From positions 1 through 53,864 of the forward strand of contig NZ_RSAJ01000002.1 in the NCBI RefSeq assembly GCF_003933965.1: a stretch of 53,864 nt of DNA, read 5' to 3'. Positions within the stretch are counted from its first letter, which is position 1, and each line of letters opens with the position of its first letter. Positions 24,870-35,528 of the stretch are shown here, piece after piece. The DNA is from Streptomyces sp. RP5T (lineage in GTDB: Bacteria > Actinomycetota > Actinomycetes > Streptomycetales > Streptomycetaceae). The position numbers and the translations under genes were made by a program. The notes beneath the pieces were generated by a model, which was given only the letters and a program-made list of their open reading frames with translations, did no database searches and was not told the DNA's origin.

Positions 24870-26131
24870 GCCGACGGCTCCCGGGGCTCAGGAGGACGCC
24901 GGGTCTCCCGGGCCGGCTCGGGTTCCTGATCCTCCGGCACCGGGGGCGCGGGGGTGCGTTTCGGGACCGTCGCTCGCCACAGGGTGCGCATGCCGAGGGC
25001 CGTGGCGAGGACGAGCAGGCCGTTGCGGACGAGCAGGAGGGTGATGCCGAGGGGGGTGCTGCCCACGACGTCCGCGAACCAGATCGGGAACTCCAGGACC
25101 GTCACGAAGCACGCCACCAGCACCAGGACGGCCGGCACGCCCATCCGGCTCGCGCGAAAGCACAGACAGGCCGCCGCGAGGCCGACCAGCCACACCATGT
25201 ACTGCGGGCTGATCACCCGGCTGGTGGTGGTGAACATCAGCACCGCCACCAGCGCCGCGTCGGCCGCCGTGTGCGTCTCGAACCGGGTGGCCGACAGCCG
25301 CCACAGCAGCAGCAGTCCGAAGGCCATGCCGGTCAGCGCGAGCGCGGCCGTGCTGACGGTGGTCACCCAGGGGCCGAGGAACTCCACCGAGCCGTAGTTC
25401 AGCAGCACCTGGCCGTCCCAGCCGTGGTGACGGGCGATGTGGAAGACCAGCGAGCCCAGCGACTCCACCTCGGTGCCCCGCTCCCGCTGGAAGGTCAGGA
25501 AGGCGAAGGCCCCGGGCATCGCCACCGCGAACAGCCCGGCGACGACGAGCACGGTCAGGGCCGCCGAGGCCCACACGCCGCGTCTGCGGATGCCGACCAG
25601 GATCAGCGCCGGCCACACCTTCAGCAGCGCCCCGAAGCCCACCAGGGCCCCCGCCACGCGAGGGTGCCGGGCGGCCGCGAGGACGGCGGCGACCGCCACC
25701 GCGGTCACCATCACGTCGTAGCGGGAGTAGACGGTCGGGCCGAGCAGCGGTACGCCCGCCACCCACACCCAGGCCCCCCGCAGCCGCCGCCCGTCGCGCA
25801 GGCCCGCGTACAGCAGCAGGAGCAGGACGGCCAGGTCCGCCGCGAAGGCCATGAGGAAGAAGGCCTGCGTGTACTCCAGGAAGGGCAGCAGCGCGGGGGA
25901 GAGGATCGCGAGGGCCGCGGCGGGCGGATACTGCCAGGTCACGTCGGACTGCGGGAACGTTCCGGTGCGCAGGACGTCGTACCAGCCCTGGTAGATCACC
26001 GACACGTCACTCGTGACGTCCGGGCCGGGGAAGACGTACACCCGGAAGACCCACAGCAGGAGCAGCAGTCTGGTCACGCCCCAGGTCAGCAGCAGCCCGG
26101 TCAGGGACCACCGCACGGCCTTCGTCTCCAC
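24857..26131 (-). CDS. Polytopic GT87-like (polyprenyl-phosphate mannose-dependent) glycosyltransferase
   Basis: The 424-residue protein has about ten membrane helices. An aspartate-bearing early loop (FPGPDVTSDVSVIYQGWYDVL, FPQSDVTWQYPPAAALAIL) and the helix SPQYMVWLVGLAAA match DUF2029/GT87 membrane enzymes such as mycobacterial PimE-type alpha-1,2-mannosyltransferases, which use polyprenyl-phosphate mannose at the outer membrane face. The C-terminal tail is Pro/Arg rich. It diverges from a PimB'-like gene, which supports a role in phosphatidylinositol mannoside or glycan assembly. The acceptor is not readable from sequence. Confidence 0.82.
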   Translation of the reverse strand: METKAVRWSLTGLLLTWGVTRLLLLLWVFRVYVFPGPDVTSDVSVIYQGWYDVLRTGTFPQSDVTWQYPPAAALAILSPALLPFLEYTQAFFLMAFAADLAVLLLLLYAGLRDGRRLRGAWVWVAGVPLLGPTVYSRYDVMVTAVAVAAVLAAARHPRVAGALVGFGALLKVWPALILVGIRRRGVWASAALTVLVVAGLFAVAMPGAFAFLTFQRERGTEVESLGSLVFHIARHHGWDGQVLLNYGSVEFLGPWVTTVSTAALALTGMAFGLLLLWRLSATRFETHTAADAALVAVLMFTTTSRVISPQYMVWLVGLAAACLCFRASRMGVPAVLVLVACFVTVLEFPIWFADVVGSTPLGITLLLVRNGLLVLATALGMRTLWRATVPKRTPAPPVPEDQEPEPARETRRPPEPREPSAQAS

Positions 26132-26251
26132 GTGATCCCCTGCCGTTCTCTACCGGTCTTGAGGGGAACATGATGTCCCGCTCTCCTGTGAGGGTGCCAC
26201 AAACGTGGCCGCGCCCGGCTGTGAGCAGCCGGTTCGGTAGGGTCTGCGGCG

Positions 26252-27394
26252 ATGCACAAGACCCTGATCGTGACGAACGACTTCCCGCCCCGCCCGGGGG
26301 GCATCCAGGCGTTCCTGCACAACATGGCGCTGCGGCTCGACCCCGAGCGCCTGGTCGTCTACGCCTCCACCTGGAAGCGGGGCCGGGAGGGCGTCGAGGC
26401 GACCGCGGCCTTCGACGCCGAGCAGCCCTTCACCGTCGTACGGGACTCCACGACCATGCTGCTGCCGACGCCGGGGGCGACCCGGAGGGCCGTCGCTCTG
26501 CTGCGGGAGCACGGCTGTACGTCGGTGTGGTTCGGGGCGGCCGCGCCGCTCGGCCTGATGGCGCCCGCGCTCCGGAGGGCCGGCGCCGAACGGCTGGTGG
26601 CGACCACCCACGGGCACGAGGCCGGTTGGGCCCAGCTGCCCGCCGCACGGCAGCTGCTGGGCCGGATCGGGGAGTCCACGGACACGATCACCTACCTCGG
26701 GGAGTACACGCGGTCGCGGATCGCCGCCGCGCTGACGCCCCGGGCGGCCGCGAGGATGGTGCAGCTGCCGCCCGGCGTCGACGAGAAGACCTTCCACCCC
26801 GGGTCGGGCGGCGACGCCGTGCGGGCGCGGCTGGGACTGACGGACCGGCCGGTGGTCGTGTGCGTGTCCCGGCTCGTGCCGCGCAAGGGGCAGGACACCC
26901 TCATCCTCGCCATGCCGCGCATCCTGGCCGCGGAGCCCGACGCCGTTCTGCTCGTGGTCGGTGGCGGGCCCTACGAGAAGGACCTGCGCCGGCTCGCCCA
27001 CGAGACCGGCGTCGCCGGTTCCGTGCGCTTCACCGGGGCCGTGCCCTGGGCCGAGCTGCCCGCGCACTACGGCGCCGGGGACGTGTTCGCGATGCCGTGC
27101 CGGACCCGCCGGGGCGGGCTCGACGTCGAGGGTCTCGGGATCGTCTACCTGGAGGCCTCGGCCACCGGGCTCCCGGTGGTCGCGGGTGACTCCGGGGGCG
27201 CCCCCGACGCCGTGCTCGACGGCGAGACCGGGTGGGTCGTGCGGGGCGGTTCCCCGGAGGAGGCCGCCGAGCGGATCACCGTCCTCCTCGGTGACGCGGA
27301 ACTGCGGAGGCGCATGGGGGAGCGGGGGCGGGAGTGGGTCGAGGAGAAGTGGCGGTGGGACTTGTTGGCGGAAAAGTTGAAGACGCTGCTATAG
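26252..27394 (+). CDS. pimB: GT4 glycosyltransferase, PimB'-like phosphatidylinositol mannosyltransferase
   Basis: The 380-residue GT-B enzyme has IVTNDFPPRPGGIQAFLHNM at the N-terminus (donor/acceptor loop), VCVSRLVPRKGQDTLI, GGGPYEKDLRRLA, and the C-terminal DVEGLGIVYLEASATGLPVV with the GT4 Glu residues. By recall it resembles mycobacterial PimB' (Rv2188c), which adds the second mannose to phosphatidylinositol monomannoside. It faces a GT87-type gene across a 120-base divergent region. Start is ATG 26252, eight bases after TAGGGT, so the transcript may be nearly leaderless. Other GT4 acceptors remain possible. Confidence 0.82.
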   Translation: MHKTLIVTNDFPPRPGGIQAFLHNMALRLDPERLVVYASTWKRGREGVEATAAFDAEQPFTVVRDSTTMLLPTPGATRRAVALLREHGCTSVWFGAAAPLGLMAPALRRAGAERLVATTHGHEAGWAQLPAARQLLGRIGESTDTITYLGEYTRSRIAAALTPRAAARMVQLPPGVDEKTFHPGSGGDAVRARLGLTDRPVVVCVSRLVPRKGQDTLILAMPRILAAEPDAVLLVVGGGPYEKDLRRLAHETGVAGSVRFTGAVPWAELPAHYGAGDVFAMPCRTRRGGLDVEGLGIVYLEASATGLPVVAGDSGGAPDAVLDGETGWVVRGGSPEEAAERITVLLGDAELRRRMGERGREWVEEKWRWDLLAEKLKTLL

Positions 27395-27408
27395 CCGGAG
27401 CCGGATAA

Positions 27409-29058
<1,650 letters not shown>

Positions 29059-29074
29059 CGATCCGTCAGGAGGC

Positions 29075-30874
29075 TTACTGCTTCGCGTAGATCGCCTCGA
29101 TCTCGGCCGCGTAGTCCTTCGCCACCACATTGCGCTTCAGCTTCAGCGACGGCGTGAGGTGGCCCGTCTCCTCCGTGAACTGGGAGGACAGAATGCGGAA
29201 CTTCCGCACCGATTCCGCCTTCGACACCGCGGCGTTGCCGTCGTCGACCGCGGCCTGGATCGCCGCGTTCAGGTCCGCGTCCCCGGCCAGCGACGCCGCG
29301 GTGGAACCCGCCGGCTTGCCGTGCTCCTCGGCCCAACGGCCCAGGAACTCCTCGTCGATGGTGACCAGCGCGCCCACGAACGGCCGCCCGTCGCCCACCA
29401 CCATGCACTCCGCGACCAGCGCGTGCGCCCGGATGCGGTCCTCGATCACGGCCGGGGCGACGTTCTTGCCGCCCGCGGTGACGATGATCTCCTTCTTGCG
29501 GCCGGTGATCCTGAGGTAGCCGTCCTCGTCGAGGGTGCCGATGTCACCGGTGTGGAACCAGCCGTCGGTGAGCGCCTCGGCGGTCGCGGCCTCGTTGTTC
29601 CAGTAGCCCTTGAACAGGTGCTCGCCGTGCAGCAGCACCTCGCCGTCGTCCGCGATCCGGATCACCGAGCCCGGCAGCGGCTGCCCGACCGTGCCGATCT
29701 TCGTGCGGTCCCAGGGGTTGAACGCGGTCGCGGCACAGGACTCGGTCAGGCCGTAGCCCTCCAGGACCGTGAAGCCGATGCCGCGGAAGAAGTGCCCGAG
29801 CCGCTCGCCCAGCGGGGCACCGCCGGAGATGGCGTACTCGCCCCGGCCGCCGAGGACCGCCCGCAGCTTGCTGTAGACCAGCTTGTCGAAGGTCTTGTAC
29901 TTGATCTTCAGTCCGAGCGACGGGCCCGACGGGGTGTCAAGCGCCTTGCTGTAGGCGATCGCCGTGTCGGCGGCCTTGTCGAAGATCTTGCCCTTGCCGT
30001 CCGCCTGCGCCTTGGCGCGCGCCGAGTTGTAGACCTTCTCGAAGACACGGGGGACGCCGAGGATCAGCGTCGGCCGGAAGGAGGCCAGTTCGTCGGTGAG
30101 CTGCTTGATGTCCGGGACCATGCCCAGCTTGATCGGCGCCATCATCGGCGCGATCTGCACCAGCCGGCCGAAGACGTGCGCGAGCGGCAGGAACAGCAGG
30201 ACCGAGCACTCGCCGGTGCGGAACAGCGGGCGCAGCCGCTCCACGATGTTGCCGCACTCCGCGAAGAAGCTGCGGTGGGTGAGCACACAGCCCTTGGGGC
30301 GGCCGGTGGTGCCGGAGGTGTAGACGATCGTCGCCGCGTCGTCGGCCTTCGCCAGCGAGCTGCGCTCCTCGACGGCCGCGTCGCTGATGTCCTTGCCCGC
30401 GCGGCCCAGTTCCTCGATGCCGCCGCCCTCGATCTGCCAGACGTGCTTGAGCGCGGGCAGGTTCTCGCGCACCGACTCGACGGCCGCGCTGTGCGAGTCC
30501 AGCTCCACGACGCACGCGGTCGCGCCCGAGTCGGACAGGATCCACTGGATCTGCTCCGGCGAGCTCGTCTCGTACACCGGCACGGTCACCGCGCCCGCGC
30601 ACCAGATCGCGAAGTCGAGCAGCGTCCACTCGTAGCGCGTGCGGGACATCAGACCGACCCGGTCGCCCGGCTGGACACCGGAGGCGATGAGCCCCTTGGC
30701 GGCGGCGTGCACCTCGGCGAGGAACGCCGTGGCCGTCACGTCCTGCCACTGGCCTCCCACCTTGCGGGCGATGACGGCGACGTCGGGATGCTGCGCGGCG
30801 TTTCTACGGACGATGTCGGTGAGATTGCCGTCCGCAGGGACCTCGTACAAAGCCGGAAGGCTGAACTCGCGCAA
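29075..30874 (-). CDS. fadD: Long-chain fatty acid-CoA ligase (AMP-forming)
   Basis: The 599-residue adenylate-forming enzyme activates fatty acids to acyl-CoA via acyl-AMP. It has the AMP loop TIVYTSGTTGRPKGCVLTH, the GYGLTESCA motif, HTGDIGTLDEDGYLRITGRKKE, and the C-terminal Lys in LTPSLKLKRNVV. Length and sequence fit the FadD15/FACL group. ATG 30874 starts it. The 292-base upstream region, shared with a divergent phosphoesterase gene, contains a palindrome that may be an operator. Confidence 0.94.
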   Translation of the reverse strand: MREFSLPALYEVPADGNLTDIVRRNAAQHPDVAVIARKVGGQWQDVTATAFLAEVHAAAKGLIASGVQPGDRVGLMSRTRYEWTLLDFAIWCAGAVTVPVYETSSPEQIQWILSDSGATACVVELDSHSAAVESVRENLPALKHVWQIEGGGIEELGRAGKDISDAAVEERSSLAKADDAATIVYTSGTTGRPKGCVLTHRSFFAECGNIVERLRPLFRTGECSVLLFLPLAHVFGRLVQIAPMMAPIKLGMVPDIKQLTDELASFRPTLILGVPRVFEKVYNSARAKAQADGKGKIFDKAADTAIAYSKALDTPSGPSLGLKIKYKTFDKLVYSKLRAVLGGRGEYAISGGAPLGERLGHFFRGIGFTVLEGYGLTESCAATAFNPWDRTKIGTVGQPLPGSVIRIADDGEVLLHGEHLFKGYWNNEAATAEALTDGWFHTGDIGTLDEDGYLRITGRKKEIIVTAGGKNVAPAVIEDRIRAHALVAECMVVGDGRPFVGALVTIDEEFLGRWAEEHGKPAGSTAASLAGDADLNAAIQAAVDDGNAAVSKAESVRKFRILSSQFTEETGHLTPSLKLKRNVVAKDYAAEIEAIYAKQ

Positions 30875-31092
30875 GACTGCTGCTCCTCATAGGGCGCCGG
30901 CGCCACGACGTTGTGTGATGCGACGGTCGGTCCAAGGCTCGGGCAGGTGCTCAGGGATTCGTCGTCGAATGCTGAGCACGACTGGACTGCCCGGACGTTA
31001 CCCGCCGGTATGGCTTCTTCGACAGGGGGGTCCGGCGAGATGTTCGCTGCGTCACACGGATTGGGGTTCTTCGCGCACAGTAGTCCACCTGC

Positions 31093-31110
31093 TTACTGAC
31101 TGGCCAGTAA
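31093..31110. promoter_or_regulatory. Palindromic operator candidate between fadD and the phosphoesterase gene
   Basis: TTACTG (31093-31098) and CAGTAA (31105-31110) are inverted, and the inner ACTGGCCAGT (31099-31108) is itself a perfect palindrome. The site lies 219 bases upstream of fadD and about 57 bases upstream of the phosphoesterase ATG. It resembles a TetR-family operator in size, but the regulator is unknown. No gene is seen in the rest of 30875-31166. Confidence 0.45.
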
Positions 31111-31166
31111 CCGCAGGTCCGGTCGGCACTGTTCACGTATGCCCCACAGGCCTACTCTTGATCGTC

Positions 31167-31964
31167 ATGGCACCCACACCGGCCGGAAACCGGAAGACCC
31201 GCGTACACGTGGTCAGCGACGTGCACGGCAACGCCCGTGACCTGGCCAGAGCCGGCGAGGGTGCCGACGCCCTGATCTGCCTGGGTGACCTGGTCCTGTT
31301 CCTCGACTACGCCGACCACTCGCGCGGCATCTTCCCCGACCTGTTCGGGGTCGAGAACGCCGACCGCATCGTGGAACTGCGCACCGCCCGCCGCTTCGAG
31401 GAGGCCCGCGACCTCGGCGCCAGGCTGTGGGGCGGCATCGGTGCCGACCGGGGCTCGGTGATCGAGACCGCGGTGCGCAAGCAGTACGCCGAGATGTTCG
31501 CCGCCTTCCCGACACCGACGTACGCGACCTACGGCAATGTCGACATGCCGCCGCTGTGGCCGGAGTACGCCGGACCCGGTACGACCGTGCTCGACGGCGA
31601 GCGGGCGGAGATCGGCGGCTGGACGTTCGGCTTCGTCGGGGGCGGTCTGCGGACCCCCATGCGGACGCCGTACGAGATCAGCGACGAGGAGTACGCGGCG
31701 AAGATCGAGGCGGTCGGCGAGGTGGACGTGCTGTGCACGCACATCCCGCCGGAGGTGCCGGAACTGGTCTACGACACGGTGGCGCGGCGGTTCGAGCGGG
31801 GCAGCCGGGCGCTGCTGGCCGCGATCCGCCGCACCCGTCCGCGGTACTCCCTGTTCGGCCACGTCCATCAGCCCCTGGTCCGCCGGATGCGGATCGGTGC
31901 GACGGAGTGCGTGAACGTCGGGCACTTCGCCGGCAGCGGCAAGCCGTGGGCGCTGGAATGGTGA
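31167..31964 (+). CDS. Calcineurin-like metallophosphoesterase
   Basis: The 265-residue protein from ATG 31167 has the metallophosphoesterase blocks: VVSDVHGNARDL (D-x-H), ICLGDLVLF (GD), ATYGNVDMPP (GN-D), VLCTHIPPEVPEL (H) and SLFGHVHQPLVRR (GH-x-H), ending CVNVGHF. These ligate two metals for phosphoester hydrolysis. The open frame extends far upstream but without a plausible start. A TACTCT hexamer nine bases before the ATG may give a near-leaderless mRNA. The substrate is unknown. Confidence 0.9.
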   Translation: MAPTPAGNRKTRVHVVSDVHGNARDLARAGEGADALICLGDLVLFLDYADHSRGIFPDLFGVENADRIVELRTARRFEEARDLGARLWGGIGADRGSVIETAVRKQYAEMFAAFPTPTYATYGNVDMPPLWPEYAGPGTTVLDGERAEIGGWTFGFVGGGLRTPMRTPYEISDEEYAAKIEAVGEVDVLCTHIPPEVPELVYDTVARRFERGSRALLAAIRRTRPRYSLFGHVHQPLVRRMRIGATECVNVGHFAGSGKPWALEW

Positions 31965-32055
31965 GTCCGTCCGCGCGGTAGCCTTCACGCTGCACAGACG
32001 TGCGTACGCGTGCGTCACCCTTCCTCACCGGACCGTATCTGGAGGAGCCACGGCG

Positions 32056-32496
32056 ATGGCGGAACACACCAGTTCGAGCATCACGATCGACGCTGCGCCG
32101 GCCGACGTCATGGCCGTGATCGCCGACTTCGCCCGCTATCCGGACTGGACGGGCGAGGTGAAGCAGGCGGAGGTGCTCTCCACGGACGCGTCCGGCCGCG
32201 CCGAGCAGGTCCGGCTGGTCATGGACGCGGGCGCCATCAAGGACGACCAGGTCCTCGGCTACACGTGGACCGGCCAGAACGAGGTCTCCTGGACGCTGGT
32301 CAAGTCCCAGATGCTGCGTCAGCTCGACGGCTCGTACGTGCTGAAGCCGGCCGGGGCGGGGGCGACCGAGGTCACGTACCTGCTGACGGTCGACGTCAAG
32401 ATCCCGATGCTGGGGATGATCAAGCGCAAGGCGGAGAAGGTCATCATCGACCGGGCGCTGGCCGGTCTGAAGAAGCGGGTCGAGTCGGGGCGGTAG
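32056..32496 (+). CDS. SRPBCC-fold (START/polyketide cyclase-like) protein
   Basis: A 146-residue single-domain protein. The pattern ITIDAAPADVMAVIADFARYPDWTG is the typical N-terminus of SRPBCC ligand-binding proteins, followed by strands and a long C-terminal helix ending KKRVESGR. GGAGGAG lies 10 bases before ATG 32056. These proteins hold hydrophobic ligands or act as cyclases; proximity to lipid genes fits, but no ligand can be inferred. Confidence 0.88.
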   Translation: MAEHTSSSITIDAAPADVMAVIADFARYPDWTGEVKQAEVLSTDASGRAEQVRLVMDAGAIKDDQVLGYTWTGQNEVSWTLVKSQMLRQLDGSYVLKPAGAGATEVTYLLTVDVKIPMLGMIKRKAEKVIIDRALAGLKKRVESGR

Positions 32497-32516
32497 GGCT
32501 TCGCCGGTTCGCTGTC

Positions 32517-32560
32517 GGCTGCGGGCCGGTGGGGGTCGGTCGCGCAGTTCCCCGCGCCCC
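32517..32560 (-). repeat. Dispersed Streptomyces intergenic repeat, copy 4
   Basis: Reverse-oriented copy (core complement CGCGCAGTTCCCCGCGCCCC), facing copy 5 in inverted orientation 45 bases away. Confidence 0.85.
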
Positions 32561-32605
32561 TGGGTGGGTGCGGTCGCAGCCTGCCCAGCCGTACCCGCCT
32601 TTTCG

Positions 32606-32650
32606 GGGGCGCGGGGAACTGCGCGACCAGCCACGACGCACCCGCAGCCG
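32606..32650 (+). repeat. Dispersed Streptomyces intergenic repeat, copy 5
   Basis: Forward copy with the core GGGGCGCGGGGAACTGCGCG and tail ACCAGCCACGACGCACCCG. With copy 4 it forms an inverted pair that fills most of the 204-base gap between the SRPBCC and ArsA-like genes. Confidence 0.85.
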
Positions 32651-32700
32651 CGAGACGGCACATCGAGGCACCTCCTCTGCGTCCGTTACGGTTCACCCCT

Positions 32701-33858
32701 ATGCGCACCATCCTGATCACCGGTCCCGGCGGCAGCGGCCGTACCACCGTAGCCGCCGCCACCGCGCTCGCCGCCGCCCGCGAGGGAACCCGCACCCTCG
32801 TGCTGAGCGCCGACCGGACGGACACCCTGGGCACGGTCCTCGGCGTACCGACCGGCGCGACCCCCGCCCAGGTCGCGGAGAACCTCACCGCCTGGCGCCC
32901 CGACGCCACCGCCGGATTCCGCGACGACCTCGCCGCGTTCCAGGAACGCGCCTCCCACGTGCTCGACCTGCTCGGCGCCTCCCGGCTGGACCCCGAGGAG
33001 GTCACCCCCCTCCCCGGCGCCGAGGAACTCACGCTGCTGCGCGCCCTGCGCGACGCCGCGCTCTCCGAGCGCCACGAGCTGCTCGTGGTGGACCTGCCGC
33101 CCGTCCCGCAGGCCCTCGCCCTGCTCTCCCTGCCCGAGGAACTGCGCCGCTACCTGCGCCGGCTGCTGCCCGCCGAGCGCCAGGCGGCCGCCGGTCTGCG
33201 TCCCGTCCTCGGCCGGCTCGCCGGCGTCCCCATGCCCTCGGAGTGGCTGTACGAGACCGCCGCCCGCTGGGACACCGAACTCGGCGCGGTCCAGGCCGTC
33301 CTCGCCGACCGGGGGGCGGTGGTACGACTCGTCGCCGAACCCGGCCCCGCCGGCACCGACGCCGTGCATGCCGCGAGCCTGGCCCTCGCCCTGCGCGGCC
33401 TGCGCCCCGACATCCTGGTCGCCTCCCGCGTCGTACCGGAGGACTGGCCCGCCGGACTCGTGGCCCAGCAGCGCAAGGCCCTGGAGGAGTGGCAGGAGTC
33501 GTACGACGTCCGGAGCGTCCCGCATCTCGGCCACGACCCGCGCGGCGACGACGACCTCACCGCGCTCGCTGCCCCCGTGGTCAACGACACGACCTCCACC
33601 GTCGAGTGGCCCGTGGCCGACCAGCTTGCCGAGGACGGCGTCCTCGTCTGGCACATCCCGCTGCCCGGTGCCGTGCGCGACGAGCTGGACCTGATCCGGC
33701 GCGGCGACGAACTCGTGGTCAGCGCGGGGCAGTTCCGCCGGATCGTCCCGCTGCCCTCGGCCCTGCGCCGCTGCACCGTCGCCGGCGCCGCCCTGCGCGA
33801 GGGCGAGCTGCGGATCAGGTTCGCGCCGGACCCCGGTCTGTGGCCGCGCACCCCGTGA
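32701..33858 (+). CDS. ArsA/Get3-like ATPase homologue with altered P-loop
   Basis: The 385-residue protein has an ArsA-like deviant Walker A position at residues 8-16, but the sequence is GPGGSGRTT: both the signature Lys and the P-loop Lys of the family pattern GKGGVGKTT are replaced (Pro and Arg). Later segments such as ELLVVDLPPVPQALALL (Walker B-like) and VPHLGHDPRG are recognisably ArsA-like. ArsA/Get3 proteins are dimeric ATPases for anion export or tail-anchored protein insertion. The changes suggest weak or no hydrolysis. ATG 32701 follows TACGGT closely and may be leaderless. A DUF5304-like gene follows. Confidence 0.8.
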   Translation: MRTILITGPGGSGRTTVAAATALAAAREGTRTLVLSADRTDTLGTVLGVPTGATPAQVAENLTAWRPDATAGFRDDLAAFQERASHVLDLLGASRLDPEEVTPLPGAEELTLLRALRDAALSERHELLVVDLPPVPQALALLSLPEELRRYLRRLLPAERQAAAGLRPVLGRLAGVPMPSEWLYETAARWDTELGAVQAVLADRGAVVRLVAEPGPAGTDAVHAASLALALRGLRPDILVASRVVPEDWPAGLVAQQRKALEEWQESYDVRSVPHLGHDPRGDDDLTALAAPVVNDTTSTVEWPVADQLAEDGVLVWHIPLPGAVRDELDLIRRGDELVVSAGQFRRIVPLPSALRRCTVAGAALREGELRIRFAPDPGLWPRTP

Positions 33859-33915
33859 ACCGGGTACGCCCATTCGGGTAACGTCGGAGGGACGAACCGT
33901 AGTCAGGAGGTCGTC

Positions 33916-34398
33916 ATGAGCGAAGAGCTCCCCCCGTCCGACGCCGCGGACCGCGAGCCCGCGGACGCCGTGGACGAGGTACGGGCGACCGACGCCGACG
34001 CGTGGGCGACGGCGGTCGCGGAGGACCTCGCGGCGGAGAAGGCCCGCCGCCGCACCCAGTACGGCCCGCCCCCGGGCTCGGCCGCCGAGGAGCTGCGCAA
34101 ACTGGTCGACAACGTCGCCGAGAAACTGTCCGGCCTCCAGTCCCCCCTGCTCGGGGGCATCGCCGGGCCCGCGGCCCAGCAGGTGGTCAAGCAGGTCGTG
34201 CAGCAGGCCAAGGCCGCGGTCGAGCCGGTCATCGAGCGCAACCCGGACGTCTTCGACCACCTCGCCGCCGCCGGTGGCGAACTCCTCGCCGCCTACCGCT
34301 CCGCGGTCCAGGCGCAGGAACAGCGCTGGAGCCGGCGTGACGACACCCTGCGCGACAAGGGCGAGGACCCCGGTCCCGAGCGCATCGACTTGGACTGA
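33916..34398 (+). CDS. DUF5304-like helical protein
   Basis: A 160-residue protein, acidic at the N-terminus, with a mainly helical middle: AAEELRKLVDNVAEKLSGLQ, a Gly/Pro hinge (PLLGGIAGPAAQQ), then QVVKQVVQQAKAAVEPVIER and a region ending in many charged residues. I recognise the actinobacterial DUF5304 type; function unknown. AGGAGG lies 7 bases upstream of ATG 33916. The amphipathic helices could contact membrane or the ArsA-like partner upstream, which is inference. Confidence 0.75.
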   Translation: MSEELPPSDAADREPADAVDEVRATDADAWATAVAEDLAAEKARRRTQYGPPPGSAAEELRKLVDNVAEKLSGLQSPLLGGIAGPAAQQVVKQVVQQAKAAVEPVIERNPDVFDHLAAAGGELLAAYRSAVQAQEQRWSRRDDTLRDKGEDPGPERIDLD

Positions 34399-34465
34399 AA
34401 CCCCCTGACGGCAGGGCCTCGGGTACGGTTGGCCGTAGCGGGGCTCGACCGAAACTGAGGGATTC

Positions 34466-35419
34466 ATGGGACTCACCATCGGCGTCGACATCGGCGGCAC
34501 GAAGATCGCGGCCGGCGTGGTCGATGAGGAAGGCAACATCCTCTCGACACACAAGGTGCCGACTCCGGGCACGGCCGAGGGCATCGTGGACGCGATCGCC
34601 TCGGCGGTGGAGGGCGCGCGTGCCGGACACGACATCGTGGGCGTGGGCATCGGTGCGGCCGGATACGTCAACCGCCAGCGCTCGGAGGTCTACTTCGCCC
34701 CCAACATCCACTGGCGCAACGAACCGCTGAAGGAGAAGGTCGAGACCCGTGTCGGCCTTCCGGTCGTCGTGGAGAACGACGCCAACGCGGCCGCGTGGGG
34801 CGAGTACAAGTTCGGCGCGGGCAAGGGCCACCGCAACGTCATCTGCATCACGCTCGGCACCGGCCTCGGCGGCGGCATCATCATCGGCAACAAGCTGCGC
34901 CGCGGCCACTTCGGTGTCGCGGCCGAGTTCGGCCACATCCGCATGGTCCCGGACGGCCTGCTGTGCGGCTGCGGCTCGCAGGGCTGCTGGGAGCAGTACG
35001 CCTCGGGGCGCGCGCTGGTGAGGTACGCCAAGCAGCGCGCCAACGCCACCCCGGAGAACGCCGAGATCCTCCTCGGCCTCGGTGACGGCAGCCCCGACGG
35101 CATCGAGGGCAAGCACATCTCCATGGCCGCCCGGCAGGGCGACCCGGTCGCCGTCGACTCCTACCGCGAGCTCGCCCGCTGGGCCGGCGCGGGCCTCGCC
35201 GACCTGGCCTCCCTCTTCGACCCGTCCGCCTTCATCGTCGGCGGCGGCCTCTCCGACGAGGGCGAACTGGTCCTGGACCCGATCCGCAAGTCCTACAAGC
35301 GCTGGCTCGTGGGCGGCAACTGGCGCCCCGTGGCCGACGTCATCGCGGCCCAACTGGGCAACAAGGCGGGCCTGGTGGGCGCGGCGGACCTGGCGAGAGA
35401 GCCCGACCCGATCATGTAA
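34466..35419 (+). CDS. glkA: ROK-family glucokinase
   Basis: The 317-residue protein matches Streptomyces GlkA in length and motifs: DIGGTKIAAGVVDEEGN (ATP), ENDANAAAWGEYKFGAG (catalytic Asp), LGTGLGGGIIIGNKLRRGHFG, and the ROK zinc motif CGCGSQGCWEQYASG with its Cys residues. It phosphorylates glucose to glucose-6-phosphate. In S. coelicolor GlkA is also the central mediator of glucose repression, acting after transcription. ATG 34466 has CTGAGGG upstream. Confidence 0.95.
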   Translation: MGLTIGVDIGGTKIAAGVVDEEGNILSTHKVPTPGTAEGIVDAIASAVEGARAGHDIVGVGIGAAGYVNRQRSEVYFAPNIHWRNEPLKEKVETRVGLPVVVENDANAAAWGEYKFGAGKGHRNVICITLGTGLGGGIIIGNKLRRGHFGVAAEFGHIRMVPDGLLCGCGSQGCWEQYASGRALVRYAKQRANATPENAEILLGLGDGSPDGIEGKHISMAARQGDPVAVDSYRELARWAGAGLADLASLFDPSAFIVGGGLSDEGELVLDPIRKSYKRWLVGGNWRPVADVIAAQLGNKAGLVGAADLAREPDPIM

Positions 35420-35438
35420 CGGTGCCTTTTCCTTTTCA

Positions 35439-35485
35439 GGGGCGCGGGGAACCGCGCGACCAGCCACAACGAACCGGCGGTCGCG
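35439..35485 (+). repeat. Dispersed Streptomyces intergenic repeat, copy 6
   Basis: Forward copy with one change in the core (GGGGCGCGGGGAACCGCGCG) and a shuffled tail, between glkA and the next gene. Confidence 0.8.
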
Positions 35486-35528
35486 CACTCACCTCGCGCC
35501 CCTCTTCGGTGGGCGTAAATTGATCCAC

